This document shows positions 17,566 through 26,861 of a DNA stretch of 64,000 nt, piece by piece (within the stretch, counting starts at the first letter, position 1; each line of letters opens with the position of its first letter). The position numbers and the translations under genes are program-made. The notes beneath the pieces were generated by a model. The model ran no database searches. It had not been told where the DNA came from and saw nothing but the letters and a program-made list of their open reading frames with translations. Origin of the DNA: Parasutterella secunda (GTDB taxonomy: Bacteria > Pseudomonadota > Gammaproteobacteria > Burkholderiales > Burkholderiaceae_F); NCBI RefSeq assembly GCF_016901835.1, contig NZ_JACJKX010000007.1, positions 36,018 to 100,017 of the forward strand, in the 5' to 3' direction.

Positions 17566-18375
17566 TTATTTTAGCGTTTTCGCCTGAAGTCGGCGCCGTC
17601 TTTGCTCGAAAAGACAAACCGCTGCCGCAGCCCCGACGTTAAGCGACTCACAATCTTTGATAATCGGAATATAAAGCCGTTTATCGGCAACCGATAAAGC
17701 GGCTTCACTCAAGCCCGGCCCTTCAGCACCCATCATCCAAACGGTGTGATGCGCTTCCCAATTGGGCGTCTCGTAAAGATCTGAGCCCCCGCGGGCGTCG
17801 GCGGCCAAGCGTGTTGCATCAAAAGCCCCGGCTAAATCCGTCACGTCCACGTTTTCATAAAGTCGTGCGGCAAAATGCGCCCCCATCCCCGCTCTGAGCG
17901 CCTTGGGTGACCAAAGGGAGGCACTGTCGCGGCTTGCTGCAATAACCGTGACGCCTGCGGCGACGGCCGTACGAATCAGCGTGCCGACGTTACCCGGATC
18001 CTGCACGCCGTCAAGATAAAGGACGTCACAGTCGGCATTCTGAGGTAACGGTTCTTCTTTAATCCTCACTTCGGCAATGACGCCAGCTCCATGCTCCACG
18101 GGTGAAATCTGATCGTAGAGTTTATTGTCCAGAACGTAACAGTCCACACCTTCATCAGACCAACGTCGGACAACGTCGCCAACCTCGTCGCTCACACCGG
18201 AGGCCCTGAAAATTAAAGCTGCCGGTTTAATTTTTCTTTCAGAAAGAGTGAGCACCAAATGAGCACCTTCGGCTAAGGTCGCTCCTTCCTTTTTAATAAA
18301 ACGGGTATTGTCAGCGAGTTTTTTCCAACGCTTGAATTTCGCGTTTGCATCACTTTGAATGGTTTGATAACGCAT
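17566..18375 (-). CDS. TrmH/SpoU-family RNA 2'-O-methyltransferase
   Basis: About 269 residues with an N-terminal RNA-binding region and a C-terminal SPOUT domain. The three family motifs are visible: LDGVQDPGNVGTLIRTA (motif 1, catalytic Arg), WMMGAEGPGLS (motif 2) and IPIIKDCESLNVGAAAAV (motif 3). It probably methylates ribose in rRNA or tRNA, but the target cannot be named. The ATG at 18375 lies inside the end of rnhB, overlapping by 26 bases, and gives the family-like MRYQTI start. The longer upstream open frame is rnhB antisense phase and not coding. Confidence 0.85.
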   Translation of the reverse strand: MRYQTIQSDANAKFKRWKKLADNTRFIKKEGATLAEGAHLVLTLSERKIKPAALIFRASGVSDEVGDVVRRWSDEGVDCYVLDNKLYDQISPVEHGAGVIAEVRIKEEPLPQNADCDVLYLDGVQDPGNVGTLIRTAVAAGVTVIAASRDSASLWSPKALRAGMGAHFAARLYENVDVTDLAGAFDATRLAADARGGSDLYETPNWEAHHTVWMMGAEGPGLSEAALSVADKRLYIPIIKDCESLNVGAAAAVCLFEQRRRRLQAKTLK

Positions 18376-18973
18376 CAATAACCTCCGTGACGGGGGCAAA
18401 TGTTTTTCTGTGAATCGGAGTCGGTCCGAAACGATGCAAAGCCTCAATATGCACCTCTGTCCCATAGCCCACATTATGCTCAAAACCGTACTGGGGATAA
18501 CGCTCAGCCATTTTGATCATATAGGCATCGCGGGTGGTTTTGGCAATGATGGAAGCGGCAGAAATTTCAGGCACCAAATCATCGCCTTTAACAATGGCTT
18601 CACTGAGCCACTTCCAACGAGGGAGTTTATTGCCGTCAACACGCACAAAATCGGGTTCAACCGACAATCGCTCAACAGCGAGTTTCATGGCGCGAAGCGT
18701 CGCCTGCAGGATATTGATTTCGTCAATCACCTCAGGCCCCATCTCTGCGACCGACCAAGCAAGCGCCTTGGCTTTAATCTCTTCGGCCAACTCTTCTCGC
18801 CTGTGGGGAGCAAGCTTTTTACTGTCTCGCAACCCTTCAATGGGATTGGCGGGATCCAAAATCACCGCTGCGGCCACAACGGGTCCTGCAAGGCACCCCC
18901 GTCCGACTTCGTCGACACCCGCTACATGCGTAAATTGGTCAATAGAAAAGAGATCAAGACAGGAATTTTGCAT
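18350..18973 (-). CDS. rnhB: Ribonuclease HII
   Basis: A 207-residue RNase HII, which cleaves the RNA strand of RNA-DNA hybrids and removes misincorporated ribonucleotides. Motifs are GVDEVGRGCLAGPVVAAAV (catalytic Asp and Glu), LRDSKKL, VRVDGNKLP (second Asp) and the EISAASIIAKTTRD region. The ATG at 18973 overlaps nothing and lies two bases after the lpxB stop. An upstream in-frame start inside lpxB is less likely. The lpxB-rnhB order is common in Proteobacteria. Confidence 0.94.
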   Translation of the reverse strand: MQNSCLDLFSIDQFTHVAGVDEVGRGCLAGPVVAAAVILDPANPIEGLRDSKKLAPHRREELAEEIKAKALAWSVAEMGPEVIDEINILQATLRAMKLAVERLSVEPDFVRVDGNKLPRWKWLSEAIVKGDDLVPEISAASIIAKTTRDAYMIKMAERYPQYGFEHNVGYGTEVHIEALHRFGPTPIHRKTFAPVTEVIDALSNHSK

Positions 18974-18975
18974 GG

Positions 18976-20115
18976 TTATTGACCGCAAACCTGAGCGATC
19001 GCATCGGCCGCTAATTGAGGAGTATCGCGTAAAAGGGACTCATGCATTTGCGTAAAACGATCCATCAGACGCGCGTCGTTTCGGCGTTCATACTCACGCC
19101 AAAGGGCATAGGCCAAAGTTTCGGCGCGACAGTAGTACTGAAGCAATTCGGGCACCAGGCGTTCGCCTGCCAAAATATTCGGAAGACTCACGAAATCAAT
19201 GATGCCTTTTTTCTGCATGAGAATACCGGTGAGTCCCGGCATGGCGTAACCCACCACCATGGGACGCTTAAACAAGGCCGCTTCAAGCGTAGCCGTACCC
19301 GATGCTACCAAAACGGCATCACTTGCCTGCATAACCGTGTGACTATCCGAGGCAATGATGCGGGTTACCGCCTGCGCTTTAGGGAAATTTTTGAGAACTT
19401 CTTTAATCTGGCTTTCTCTGGCCCGATCAGCCGCCGGCACTAAAAAGAGGCTTCGTTTATCAAATTCGAGAACTTTTTCGCAGGCGCCGAAAAAGTGCGG
19501 TCCGCACCAGGCGACTTCTGCCTGACGCGATCCCGGTAAGACCGCGAAAACCGGTCCCGTGGGATCAATCCCCAATTTTTCACGAGCCGCATCCTTATCA
19601 GGCTCCATCGGGATTTCCCGAGCCAAGGGGTGTCCGATGTAGGTCGACTCAATTCCGGCCTCATCCATGAGCTTTTTCTCAAAGGGGAAAATAAGCAGCA
19701 TGTGATCGACTGCCCGCTTGATCTGATGAATACGCTCGGGGCGCCACGCCCAAATTGAAGGGCAGACAAAGTGAATGGTTTTAATCCCTTCGCGTCTCAA
19801 ATATTCCTCAATGGCGAGATTAAAGTCCGGTGCATCCACGCCGATAAAAGCACGGGGGGCAAGTTGCGCCACACGGCGCTTCATCTCGCTTCTTAACTTT
19901 AAAAGTGAGGGAAGCTTTTTAATCACTTCGACGTAGCCGCGAACAGAAAGCGCCCGGCTGTGATGCCAAGCATCGAGTCCTGCCGCAATCATCCGATCGC
20001 CGCCGATCCCGTACATTTTTTCATCGGGATAACGGTGGGCGACCTGCGGCAGCACCAAAGAGGCGATAAAGTCGCCGGAGGTTTCTCCGGCGAGCCAGAC
20101 CAGATCACGAGCCAT
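18976..20115 (-). CDS. lpxB: Lipid-A-disaccharide synthase
   Basis: A 379-residue GT19 glycosyltransferase that joins 2,3-diacylglucosamine-1-phosphate to UDP-2,3-diacylglucosamine to form the lipid A disaccharide on the inner face of the inner membrane. Motifs seen are the N-terminal GETSGDF, GIGGDRM, FIGVDAPDFN and the HFVCPSIWAWRPER segment, with VLPGSRQAEVAW and VASGTATLEAAL in the C-terminal nucleotide-binding half. The start overlaps the lpxA stop in a TGATG junction, so the two are coupled. Confidence 0.96.
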   Translation of the reverse strand: MARDLVWLAGETSGDFIASLVLPQVAHRYPDEKMYGIGGDRMIAAGLDAWHHSRALSVRGYVEVIKKLPSLLKLRSEMKRRVAQLAPRAFIGVDAPDFNLAIEEYLRREGIKTIHFVCPSIWAWRPERIHQIKRAVDHMLLIFPFEKKLMDEAGIESTYIGHPLAREIPMEPDKDAAREKLGIDPTGPVFAVLPGSRQAEVAWCGPHFFGACEKVLEFDKRSLFLVPAADRARESQIKEVLKNFPKAQAVTRIIASDSHTVMQASDAVLVASGTATLEAALFKRPMVVGYAMPGLTGILMQKKGIIDFVSLPNILAGERLVPELLQYYCRAETLAYALWREYERRNDARLMDRFTQMHESLLRDTPQLAADAIAQVCGQ

Positions 20116-20915
20116 CAGTCGTTCTTCGGACGGATAATACCGCGTTCACTCGAGGCGATGAAGTCACGCATGAGCTTGAGCTCGCGGCTCACCTGAGGAT
20201 TGTTGGCGATAATCACATCAAGCGCTTGCACGGCTTCAGCAATACGCAAGCCGTCACGGTAAATCACCTTGTAAGCAGCCTTAAAAGCGTTGAGGGCTTT
20301 CAAATCGTACCCTGCACGACGCAAACCGACGATATTTAAACCGTGCGGTTCGGCGGGATTGCCGTTACAGATGACAAAGGGAGGCACATCCATCACAAGA
20401 ATGGAGCCGCCGCCCACCATCGCGCCTTCACCGATTCGGCAGAATTGATGCACGCCTGCCTGCCCGCCGATGATCGCACGATTGGCCACGATGCTGTGGC
20501 CAGCCAATCCGACGTTATTGGCCAAAATCGTATCGTCGCCGATGATGCAATCGTGAGCGATGTGAACGTTAGCCATAAAAAGATTGCGGTTACCGACAAC
20601 GGTAATGCCGTGATCCTGGACCGTACCGGTCGCAATGGTGACATGCTCACGAATGACGTTGTCATCGCCGATAATCAAACGCGTATCCTCACCTTTGTAT
20701 TTTTTATCCTGAGGTTCGCAGCCGACACTGGCATTGGGGAAAATACGATTGCGTTCACCGATTTGCGTATTGCCCAAGATATTCACATGCGAAATGAGTT
20801 CGGTACCCGCACCGATTTTCACTTTCGGTCCGATCACGCAAAACGGTCCGACGACCACGTCATCGGCCAATTCCGCAGAGGGGTCAACTAAAGAAAAATG
20901 ATGAATTTTTGCCAT
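20115..20915 (-). CDS. lpxA: UDP-N-acetylglucosamine acyltransferase
   Basis: A 266-residue left-handed beta-helix acyltransferase, the first step of lipid A synthesis, moving a hydroxyacyl chain from ACP to the 3-OH of UDP-GlcNAc. Hexapeptide repeats run through the first 190 residues. The catalytic His lies in NVHIAHDCIIGDD, with NVGLAGH and GGQAGVHQFCRIG following as in LpxA. The C-terminal helical part (AFKAAYKVIYRDGL) is also typical. It lies 86 bases after fabZ, the largest gap in this part of the operon. Confidence 0.96.
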   Translation of the reverse strand: MAKIHHFSLVDPSAELADDVVVGPFCVIGPKVKIGAGTELISHVNILGNTQIGERNRIFPNASVGCEPQDKKYKGEDTRLIIGDDNVIREHVTIATGTVQDHGITVVGNRNLFMANVHIAHDCIIGDDTILANNVGLAGHSIVANRAIIGGQAGVHQFCRIGEGAMVGGGSILVMDVPPFVICNGNPAEPHGLNIVGLRRAGYDLKALNAFKAAYKVIYRDGLRIAEAVQALDVIIANNPQVSRELKLMRDFIASSERGIIRPKND

Positions 20916-21001
20916 AATGGCTCGCCTTATCTCGGTTGTTAATCATGGCCGGCAACAAACGGCATCCGCCGGCCTCGCGGCTTGTTGACTCACGGAGTCG
21001 G

Positions 21002-21451
21002 TCAATCCATCTTGCGACGAGCGCACATCATCGTGGCCACACAGGCAACCTGATCGTCCACCATGGCCGTTGCTTCAAACTTACCGATACCGGCACGATC
21101 CTTGATAAAGTGGCAGTGAATGCGCAATTGATCACCCGGCTGCACTACCTTCTTAAAGCGGGCATTGTCGATACCGGCAAAGAAATAGAGCGAACCGTCA
21201 TTGCGCTGCTCTTCGGTCAAGCGAGCCAAAGCCAACACGGCGCAGGCCTGAGCCATCGATTCGATGATCAATACACCGGGCATCACCGGGCATTCCGGGA
21301 AGTGGCCTTGGAACTGAGGTTCGTTGGCGGTGATGTTTTTAATCACAACAGCCGTCGTCAAATCTTCGGAAACACTTTCCACACGGTCAATCAGCAAAAA
21401 CGGATAGCGGTGCGGAAGATACTTCAGAATATCTTGAATGTTGTATTTCAT
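21002..21451 (-). CDS. fabZ: 3-hydroxyacyl-ACP dehydratase
   Basis: A hot-dog fold dehydratase of about 149 residues that forms trans-2-enoyl-ACP in fatty acid elongation and competes with LpxA/LpxD for 3-hydroxyacyl-ACP. The catalytic His is in LPHRYPFLLIDRV and the Glu in MPGVLIIESMAQA. The ATG at 21451 gives the usual MKYNIQDILKYLPHRYP start. A GTG at 21460 that overlaps the lpxD stop is possible but its Shine-Dalgarno spacing is poorer. Placement between lpxD and lpxA is the standard Gram-negative order. Confidence 0.95.
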   Translation of the reverse strand: MKYNIQDILKYLPHRYPFLLIDRVESVSEDLTTAVVIKNITANEPQFQGHFPECPVMPGVLIIESMAQACAVLALARLTEEQRNDGSLYFFAGIDNARFKKVVQPGDQLRIHCHFIKDRAGIGKFEATAMVDDQVACVATMMCARRKMD

Positions 21452-21456
21452 TTTGT

Positions 21457-22554
21457 TCACTTACCTTCATTGGAATTGTCAAGTTTGGCTAAAGCCTCTT
21501 CGAGCGCACGCAGACGTTTGCGCATTTGAGGCAATTGTTTAATCAACACAGCCGAGCGTTCAAAGTCACGGTTGGGCATTGCAGGGAAAAAGCCCATCAT
21601 AAGCTTCACATCGTCCGGGAAAGAAACCACGGTCGTGGCCGGTCCCACCGTCACGCCGCTCGGAATCGTAATATGACCGTTGATGTTGGCTGCGCCCCCC
21701 ACGGTCACGTGATCGCCTAAAGTGGTGGATCCTGCCATACTGGCCGCACCGGCCATCACGCAGTGCTCGCCGATTCGGCAGTTGTGGGCAATCTGAATGA
21801 GGTTATCGATCTTCGTGCCCTTGCCGATCACCGTATCATCGAGTGCGCCGCGGTCAACCGCCGTATTGGCACCGATTTCCACATCGTCTTCAATGCGGAC
21901 ACTGCCGATCTGGGGAATTTTGACCCATTCCCCGTTAAAGGGAGCAAATCCGAAACCGTCGCCGCCGATGACGCAGCCTGACTGCAAAATGCAGCGTGCA
22001 CCGATCGTACAGTGATGATCAACCGTCACATTAGGGTGCAGTCTCGTGTCTTCACCGATCACCGAGCCCAGGCCCACCACGCAATTGGCACCGATCCAAG
22101 CCCGAGCGCCGATCACGGCATGATCTTCAATGACGGCTCCGGCGTCAACACGGGCCGTCGGATCCACTTTAGCAGTAATGGCCACGGAAGCATGCGGATG
22201 AATGCCGCTTGCAAATTTGGATTCAAGTTTCTCCACAACTTGAAGTGCAAAGGCAAACCACGCATAGGGATCAGGCGTAATCACCATCGCACGGGGGCAT
22301 TCTTCGCCATAAATCTTTTCTTTATCTTCCTGACGAAGGACAACGACCCCGGCCTGACAGTCTTTGACTTCACCGATATATTTAGAATTGGCCAAAAAGG
22401 CCACTTCATCGGGTTTGGCATGACTTAACGCACCGATACTGCGCACGCAGACCCCTTCGAAAGGTCCCACCAATTCCTGCGCCAGACGTCCGGCGCTCTG
22501 ACGACGCACGGCTTCAACCAAAGCCACGATCGGATAAGCAGTTCTTTGGGTCAT
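21457..22554 (-). CDS. lpxD: UDP-3-O-(3-hydroxyacyl)glucosamine N-acyltransferase
   Basis: A 365-residue enzyme for the third lipid A step. A uridine-binding N-terminal domain (GAIGALSHA-like [18 protein letters not shown]) is followed by a long hexapeptide-repeat beta-helix (about residues 115-310) with the catalytic His region [14 protein letters not shown], and a C-terminal helix. It lies four bases after the skp stop and its own stop overlaps the region just before the fabZ ATG. Confidence 0.96.
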   Translation of the reverse strand: MTQRTAYPIVALVEAVRRQSAGRLAQELVGPFEGVCVRSIGALSHAKPDEVAFLANSKYIGEVKDCQAGVVVLRQEDKEKIYGEECPRAMVITPDPYAWFAFALQVVEKLESKFASGIHPHASVAITAKVDPTARVDAGAVIEDHAVIGARAWIGANCVVGLGSVIGEDTRLHPNVTVDHHCTIGARCILQSGCVIGGDGFGFAPFNGEWVKIPQIGSVRIEDDVEIGANTAVDRGALDDTVIGKGTKIDNLIQIAHNCRIGEHCVMAGAASMAGSTTLGDHVTVGGAANINGHITIPSGVTVGPATTVVSFPDDVKLMMGFFPAMPNRDFERSAVLIKQLPQMRKRLRALEEALAKLDNSNEGK

Positions 22555-22558
22555 GATT

Positions 22559-23053
22559 TTATTTTCCTAAAGCTTTGATCACCTGATCGGTAATGTCCAC
22601 ATTGGGGCCGACGTACACGGCCTCCTGAACGATCAGGTCATACTTGCCCTTTCGGGCGATGTCGCGAATGATATCGTTGCTGCGCATCAGAATGGATTGC
22701 AGTTCTTCATTTCTGCGACGATTTAAATCTTCACGCAATTCACGTTCACGGCGCTGCAGGGAACGCTCACGATCGGCAAGTTTTCGCTCTTCGGCCATGC
22801 GTTCGGTATTGGACATTTTCGCCACGCGTTTTTGGAATTTTTCCACGTCGGCTTTCAACGCCCTTGCCGAGACAGAAAGCGATTTTTCACGGCTTGCGAA
22901 TTCTTTTTCAAGCTTTACTTGAGCTTCGTGTGCAGCCGCACTTTCCCGAAGAATACGATCGGGATTGACCACACCGATCTTGGTGTCGGCCGCAGCCGAC
23001 TGAGCCACTACTGCTAACGCCAAACCCAACGTAAGCACCAACTTTTTGAGCAT
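22559..23053 (-). CDS. skp: Periplasmic OmpH/Skp-like chaperone
   Basis: A 164-residue exported chaperone that holds unfolded outer-membrane proteins in the periplasm. The signal peptide is [19 protein letters not shown] then AAA|DTK. The mature part starts with [14 protein letters not shown] and continues as a long charged coiled coil ([29 protein letters not shown]), the tentacles of Skp. The ATG at 23053 gives a clean signal peptide and has GGAG about 11 bases upstream. It sits between bamA and lpxD, as in most Gram-negatives. Confidence 0.9.
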   Translation of the reverse strand: MLKKLVLTLGLALAVVAQSAAADTKIGVVNPDRILRESAAAHEAQVKLEKEFASREKSLSVSARALKADVEKFQKRVAKMSNTERMAEERKLADRERSLQRRERELREDLNRRRNEELQSILMRSNDIIRDIARKGKYDLIVQEAVYVGPNVDITDQVIKALGK

Positions 23054-23149
23054 ATTTTCATGCACTCCATGTACGCTCAAGGGAAAGGCGGTCCGATAAA
23101 ACCCCTTTCCCCCGAATTTTCACTCTCCGCTCGTCAAACGGTACAGACG

Positions 23150-25480
23150 TTAGAAGCCGGTACCGATCTGGAACTGGAAGCGTTCGATATCGTCGCCGTC
23201 TTTATCATTAATCGGCGCTGCGATACTGAACTTCAACGGGCCTAACGGCGAAATCCAGGCTACGCCGACACCAACGGAGTAACGCAGATCAGACAAAGAA
23301 ATACTCATCTTGTCATCTACACGACCATTTTGTCCGTAGGAATCGCCCCAGACCCAACCGCCGTCAAAGAAGGTAAACCAGCGAAGCGTACGGTCAGCAC
23401 CCGGCAAAGGCATCAACATTTCAAAGGAGAAGTTAAGCGAAGCATTACCACCGGCACTATCGCCTTCTCCACCACTGGAATTATCCTTCGGACCTAAGCT
23501 CGAATTTTCATAGCCACGGACACTACCGATACCGCCAGCGTAGAAGTTCTTAAAGAACGGGTATTCTTTGCCGCCCCAGCTGTCGCCGTAGCCGATTTCG
23601 CCGTTAAAGGCCAGCGTCAAGTCGCGCGTCATCGGCCAGTAGTGTTGCAACTGGTAGCTTGCACGATAGTAGCGAAGATCCATCACCGGAAGCGTCACTT
23701 CGCCTGATAAGCGCTGATAGGTACCGCGAGTCGGTGCCAAAGCGTTATCGCGGCTATCGCGCGACCAACCGATGGTGGCCGCCACAGACTTCGGAGAGTC
23801 ACCAAAATCATCTACGTATTGCTTATAACGTCTCGGAGCTCTGTCACCGGCATCCACGAGTGTATTTTCGATCTTGGCACCCAAATACACACGGTCAAAT
23901 TCTGTAAACGGAATACCCCAGCTCACGGACGCACCACGGGTTTCGTATTCCAAATCGTCGGCCAAATCCAACTCATCCATATCGACTCGGCGATCATATA
24001 TATCGATCGAGCGGGAGATGCCTTCAGGGGTGACATACGGTTCAGTCAAAGACAAAGCGTAGGTACGGGTACTGTCAGAAGTATTCACTTCCGCGCTCAC
24101 GGCTTTACCGGTACCGAAGATATTGTTCTGAGCAAAACCGGCTGACAAAATCACACCGTCACTCGTGGAGAAACCGGCACCCAAGTTGATGCTGCCTGTC
24201 GGGCGTTCCTTCACGACCACTTCCAAGTCAACCTGGTCGCGCGTACCGGGGACCGGCTTCGGATCCACCGTCACGGAATCAAAGAAGCCCAAACGGTCAA
24301 TACGGTCACGAGAGAGCTTCACCTTTTCGCTGTCAAACCAAGAGGCTTCGTACTGGCGGACTTCACGACGGATCACTTCATCCTGAGTCTTGCTGTTGCC
24401 GGAAATGTTCACATGGCGAACATAAGCACGACGGCCCGGGTCAATGGTGTAGACCACCTTGGCTTCATTTTCACCCGTCACCACAGGATTCGGGCGAGCC
24501 GATGCAAAGGCATAACCCAAGCTCGAAAGCTTATCGGTAATGGCCGTTGAAGCATTATTGATGACTTCGGCGTTATAGATCGTGCCCGGTTCAATTTCGA
24601 TCAACTGCTCAAGCTCACTTTGCAGACCCAACAAGTCTCCGGTCAATTCCACGCCGGTGATGTGATACTGCTCGCCTTCGGTCATGTTGATCGTGATGAA
24701 AATGTCTTTCTTATTCGGAGCGATCGAAACCTGAACGCTATCGACCTTAAAATCGATATAGCCGTTATTCATGTAGTAGGAACGAATCGCTTCGATGTCG
24801 GCTGCGAGTTTTTCACGAGAGTAGAGATTGCTCTTCGTGTACCAGCTCATCCAACCGGACTTCGTCAACTGCATCTGTTCCTGAAGCGTTTCATCATCCA
24901 TGATGCGGTTGCCCACAAAACGGATGGATTCAATGCTGGCTGCTTCCCCTTCGTCAACGACGATCGAGATACGCACGCGGTTACGGTCAAGAGGCGTCAC
25001 AGTCGTCTTGACATCCACGCCGTAGTAGCCGCGAGCCAGGTATTGCCGGCGCATTTCCTGGTCAGCACGATCCAAGGTGGCGTGGTCAAAAATTCGGCCT
25101 TCGGCCATACCGACATCGCGCAAGCTCTGTTCAATAGCTGCGTTATCAAAGGCATGGATACCCTGCGTGCTGATCGAAGCCACAGCGGGTCGTTCCTGCA
25201 CCTGCACAACCAACACATTGCCGTCACGCTCCAAGCGCACATCACGGAAAAGACCGGAGCCGTAGAGCGAGTGAATGGCCGTGTTACCCTTGGCGTCCGT
25301 GAACTCGTCGCCTACCTGGAAGGGCAAATGCGAGAGCACCGTGCCGGGTTCGGTACGGGCGATACCTTCAATTCGGATATCTTGAATAACAAAATCAGAG
25401 CCCGCTGCGAAAACGGTCCCTGCGATAGACATGAGCGCCGTCGCGACGGAGGCGCGCAAAAGGGAAGACTTCAAATGCAT
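23150..25480 (-). CDS. bamA: Outer membrane protein assembly factor BamA
   Basis: A 776-residue Omp85 protein, the core of the machine that inserts beta-barrels in the outer membrane. It has a signal peptide (cleavage after TVFA), five POTRA repeats beginning with FVIQDIRIEGIARTEPGTV, and a C-terminal 16-strand barrel containing the lid-lock motif VRGYENSSLGPKD and ending in GTGF. It is essential in Gram-negatives. It probably also inserts the autotransporter encoded at 11790-16262. Confidence 0.96.
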   Translation of the reverse strand: MHLKSSLLRASVATALMSIAGTVFAAGSDFVIQDIRIEGIARTEPGTVLSHLPFQVGDEFTDAKGNTAIHSLYGSGLFRDVRLERDGNVLVVQVQERPAVASISTQGIHAFDNAAIEQSLRDVGMAEGRIFDHATLDRADQEMRRQYLARGYYGVDVKTTVTPLDRNRVRISIVVDEGEAASIESIRFVGNRIMDDETLQEQMQLTKSGWMSWYTKSNLYSREKLAADIEAIRSYYMNNGYIDFKVDSVQVSIAPNKKDIFITINMTEGEQYHITGVELTGDLLGLQSELEQLIEIEPGTIYNAEVINNASTAITDKLSSLGYAFASARPNPVVTGENEAKVVYTIDPGRRAYVRHVNISGNSKTQDEVIRREVRQYEASWFDSEKVKLSRDRIDRLGFFDSVTVDPKPVPGTRDQVDLEVVVKERPTGSINLGAGFSTSDGVILSAGFAQNNIFGTGKAVSAEVNTSDSTRTYALSLTEPYVTPEGISRSIDIYDRRVDMDELDLADDLEYETRGASVSWGIPFTEFDRVYLGAKIENTLVDAGDRAPRRYKQYVDDFGDSPKSVAATIGWSRDSRDNALAPTRGTYQRLSGEVTLPVMDLRYYRASYQLQHYWPMTRDLTLAFNGEIGYGDSWGGKEYPFFKNFYAGGIGSVRGYENSSLGPKDNSSGGEGDSAGGNASLNFSFEMLMPLPGADRTLRWFTFFDGGWVWGDSYGQNGRVDDKMSISLSDLRYSVGVGVAWISPLGPLKFSIAAPINDKDGDDIERFQFQIGTGF

Positions 25481-25508
25481 TTTAAATCTAACGATTTGCT
25501 CGGATGGC

Positions 25509-26861
25509 CTATTGTATCAGCCTTATAAAGTCATTGGAAAGAGCTAAAACCCCCAATGCAACAACAATTAACAATCCCACTTTCTGGCCGGCCTGCATTA
25601 CCGTTTCCGGCAAAGGCCGTCCTCTGAGAATTTCCATCAAATAATACAGGAGGTGACCGCCGTCCAACAACGGTATCGGCAGTAAATTCAAGAGCCCCAG
25701 ACTGACGGAAATCATGGCAAGAAACGATAAATACACGCGCCAACCCATTTGAGCGGTTTTACCCGCATAGTCAGCGATCGTCACAGGTCCGGTGAGGTTT
25801 TTCGTGCTCGCCTCCCCCGTCACCATCTGCACCACGGCTTTATACGTGGTTTTGGTAATGGAAGCCGTACGCTCCAAGCCCGCGACCAATCCATCGATCG
25901 GACCCTTGGATAACCAAATGAGATCAGGCATGATGCCGACATTAACGCCGATCACCGCACGTTCTTCCTTCACCCCTTTTTCATTATCCACAAGGCGAAT
26001 CTGCGGCGTCACGGTCACTTCCCGCACGTCACCCTTTTCGTTTTTAAGCGTAAGCACGATGGGCTCCTCGCCCACCTCACGAATATAGGTGACGAGCTCC
26101 TGAACCGAAAGCCCGTAGCGACCGTCCGCGCTTAAAACGATATCCTTTTCGTGAATGCCCGCTTGCGAGGCCGGGGAATCTTTCTGGATATTAAAAAGAA
26201 TCGGATCACCGTAACGGATGTTGATTCCCAATTGGGCAAAAGGACTCGCACTGTCTTCATCAATCTTGAGATCTTTCAGATCAAAGTAAACCGTATAGCG
26301 GCTGCCCGAACGATCGAGCACCACCGGGACATCGCTTTCTCCGATATGCTCCAGAACGGCCCAATTGAAATCCTCAAGCCCCTCCACATCGTTATCACCG
26401 ACTCTGACGATCCGGTCCAGACGTTCGATATTGAGTTGCGCGGCCTGCGAGTATGGCGTCGGAGTATCCATGACCGGTCGGATTTCAGGCTGTCCGCTCC
26501 AGGCGATGATCGCATAAAAAAGAACGGCAAGAATAATATTGGCAAGGGGCCCTGCCGCCACAATTGCAAAACGCTTATAAACGGACTGACGGTTAAACGC
26601 GCGGTGAAGTTCGTGAGGCTTGGCCGTGCAGCCTTCCTGGCGCTCATCGAGCATGGACACATAACCGCCCAAAGGCAGCGCCGACAGACACCACTCGGTC
26701 TGATCCTTACCCATGCGTTTGGAAAAAAGCACCGGCCCGAAGCCGAAGCTGAATTTCAAGACCTTCACGCCGCAAAGCCGTGCCACAAGGTAATGGCCCA
26801 GCTCGTGAAAAGTAATCAGAATGCCTAAGGCAACGATAAACGCAACAACAGCCGTTACCAT
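25509..26861 (-). CDS. rseP: Site-2 protease RseP
   Basis: A 450-residue inner-membrane zinc metalloprotease of family M50 that cuts anti-sigma factors and signal peptide remnants inside the membrane. It has HELGH near the N-terminus (about residue 20), a PDZ region (DSPASQAGIHEKDIVLSADG), and the LLPIPLLDGGH motif with the third zinc ligand near the C-terminus. The start lies seven bases inside the dxr stop end, giving a short overlap. The order dxr-rseP-bamA is standard. Confidence 0.95.
   Translation of the reverse strand: MVTAVVAFIVALGILITFHELGHYLVARLCGVKVLKFSFGFGPVLFSKRMGKDQTEWCLSALPLGGYVSMLDERQEGCTAKPHELHRAFNRQSVYKRFAIVAAGPLANIILAVLFYAIIAWSGQPEIRPVMDTPTPYSQAAQLNIERLDRIVRVGDNDVEGLEDFNWAVLEHIGESDVPVVLDRSGSRYTVYFDLKDLKIDEDSASPFAQLGINIRYGDPILFNIQKDSPASQAGIHEKDIVLSADGRYGLSVQELVTYIREVGEEPIVLTLKNEKGDVREVTVTPQIRLVDNEKGVKEERAVIGVNVGIMPDLIWLSKGPIDGLVAGLERTASITKTTYKAVVQMVTGEASTKNLTGPVTIADYAGKTAQMGWRVYLSFLAMISVSLGLLNLLPIPLLDGGHLLYYLMEILRGRPLPETVMQAGQKVGLLIVVALGVLALSNDFIRLIQ

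Noticed and set aside
24620..25528. A 302-codon frame antisense to bamA
   Set aside because: It has no recognisable protein features, and the bamA frame is intact with signal peptide and POTRA domains.
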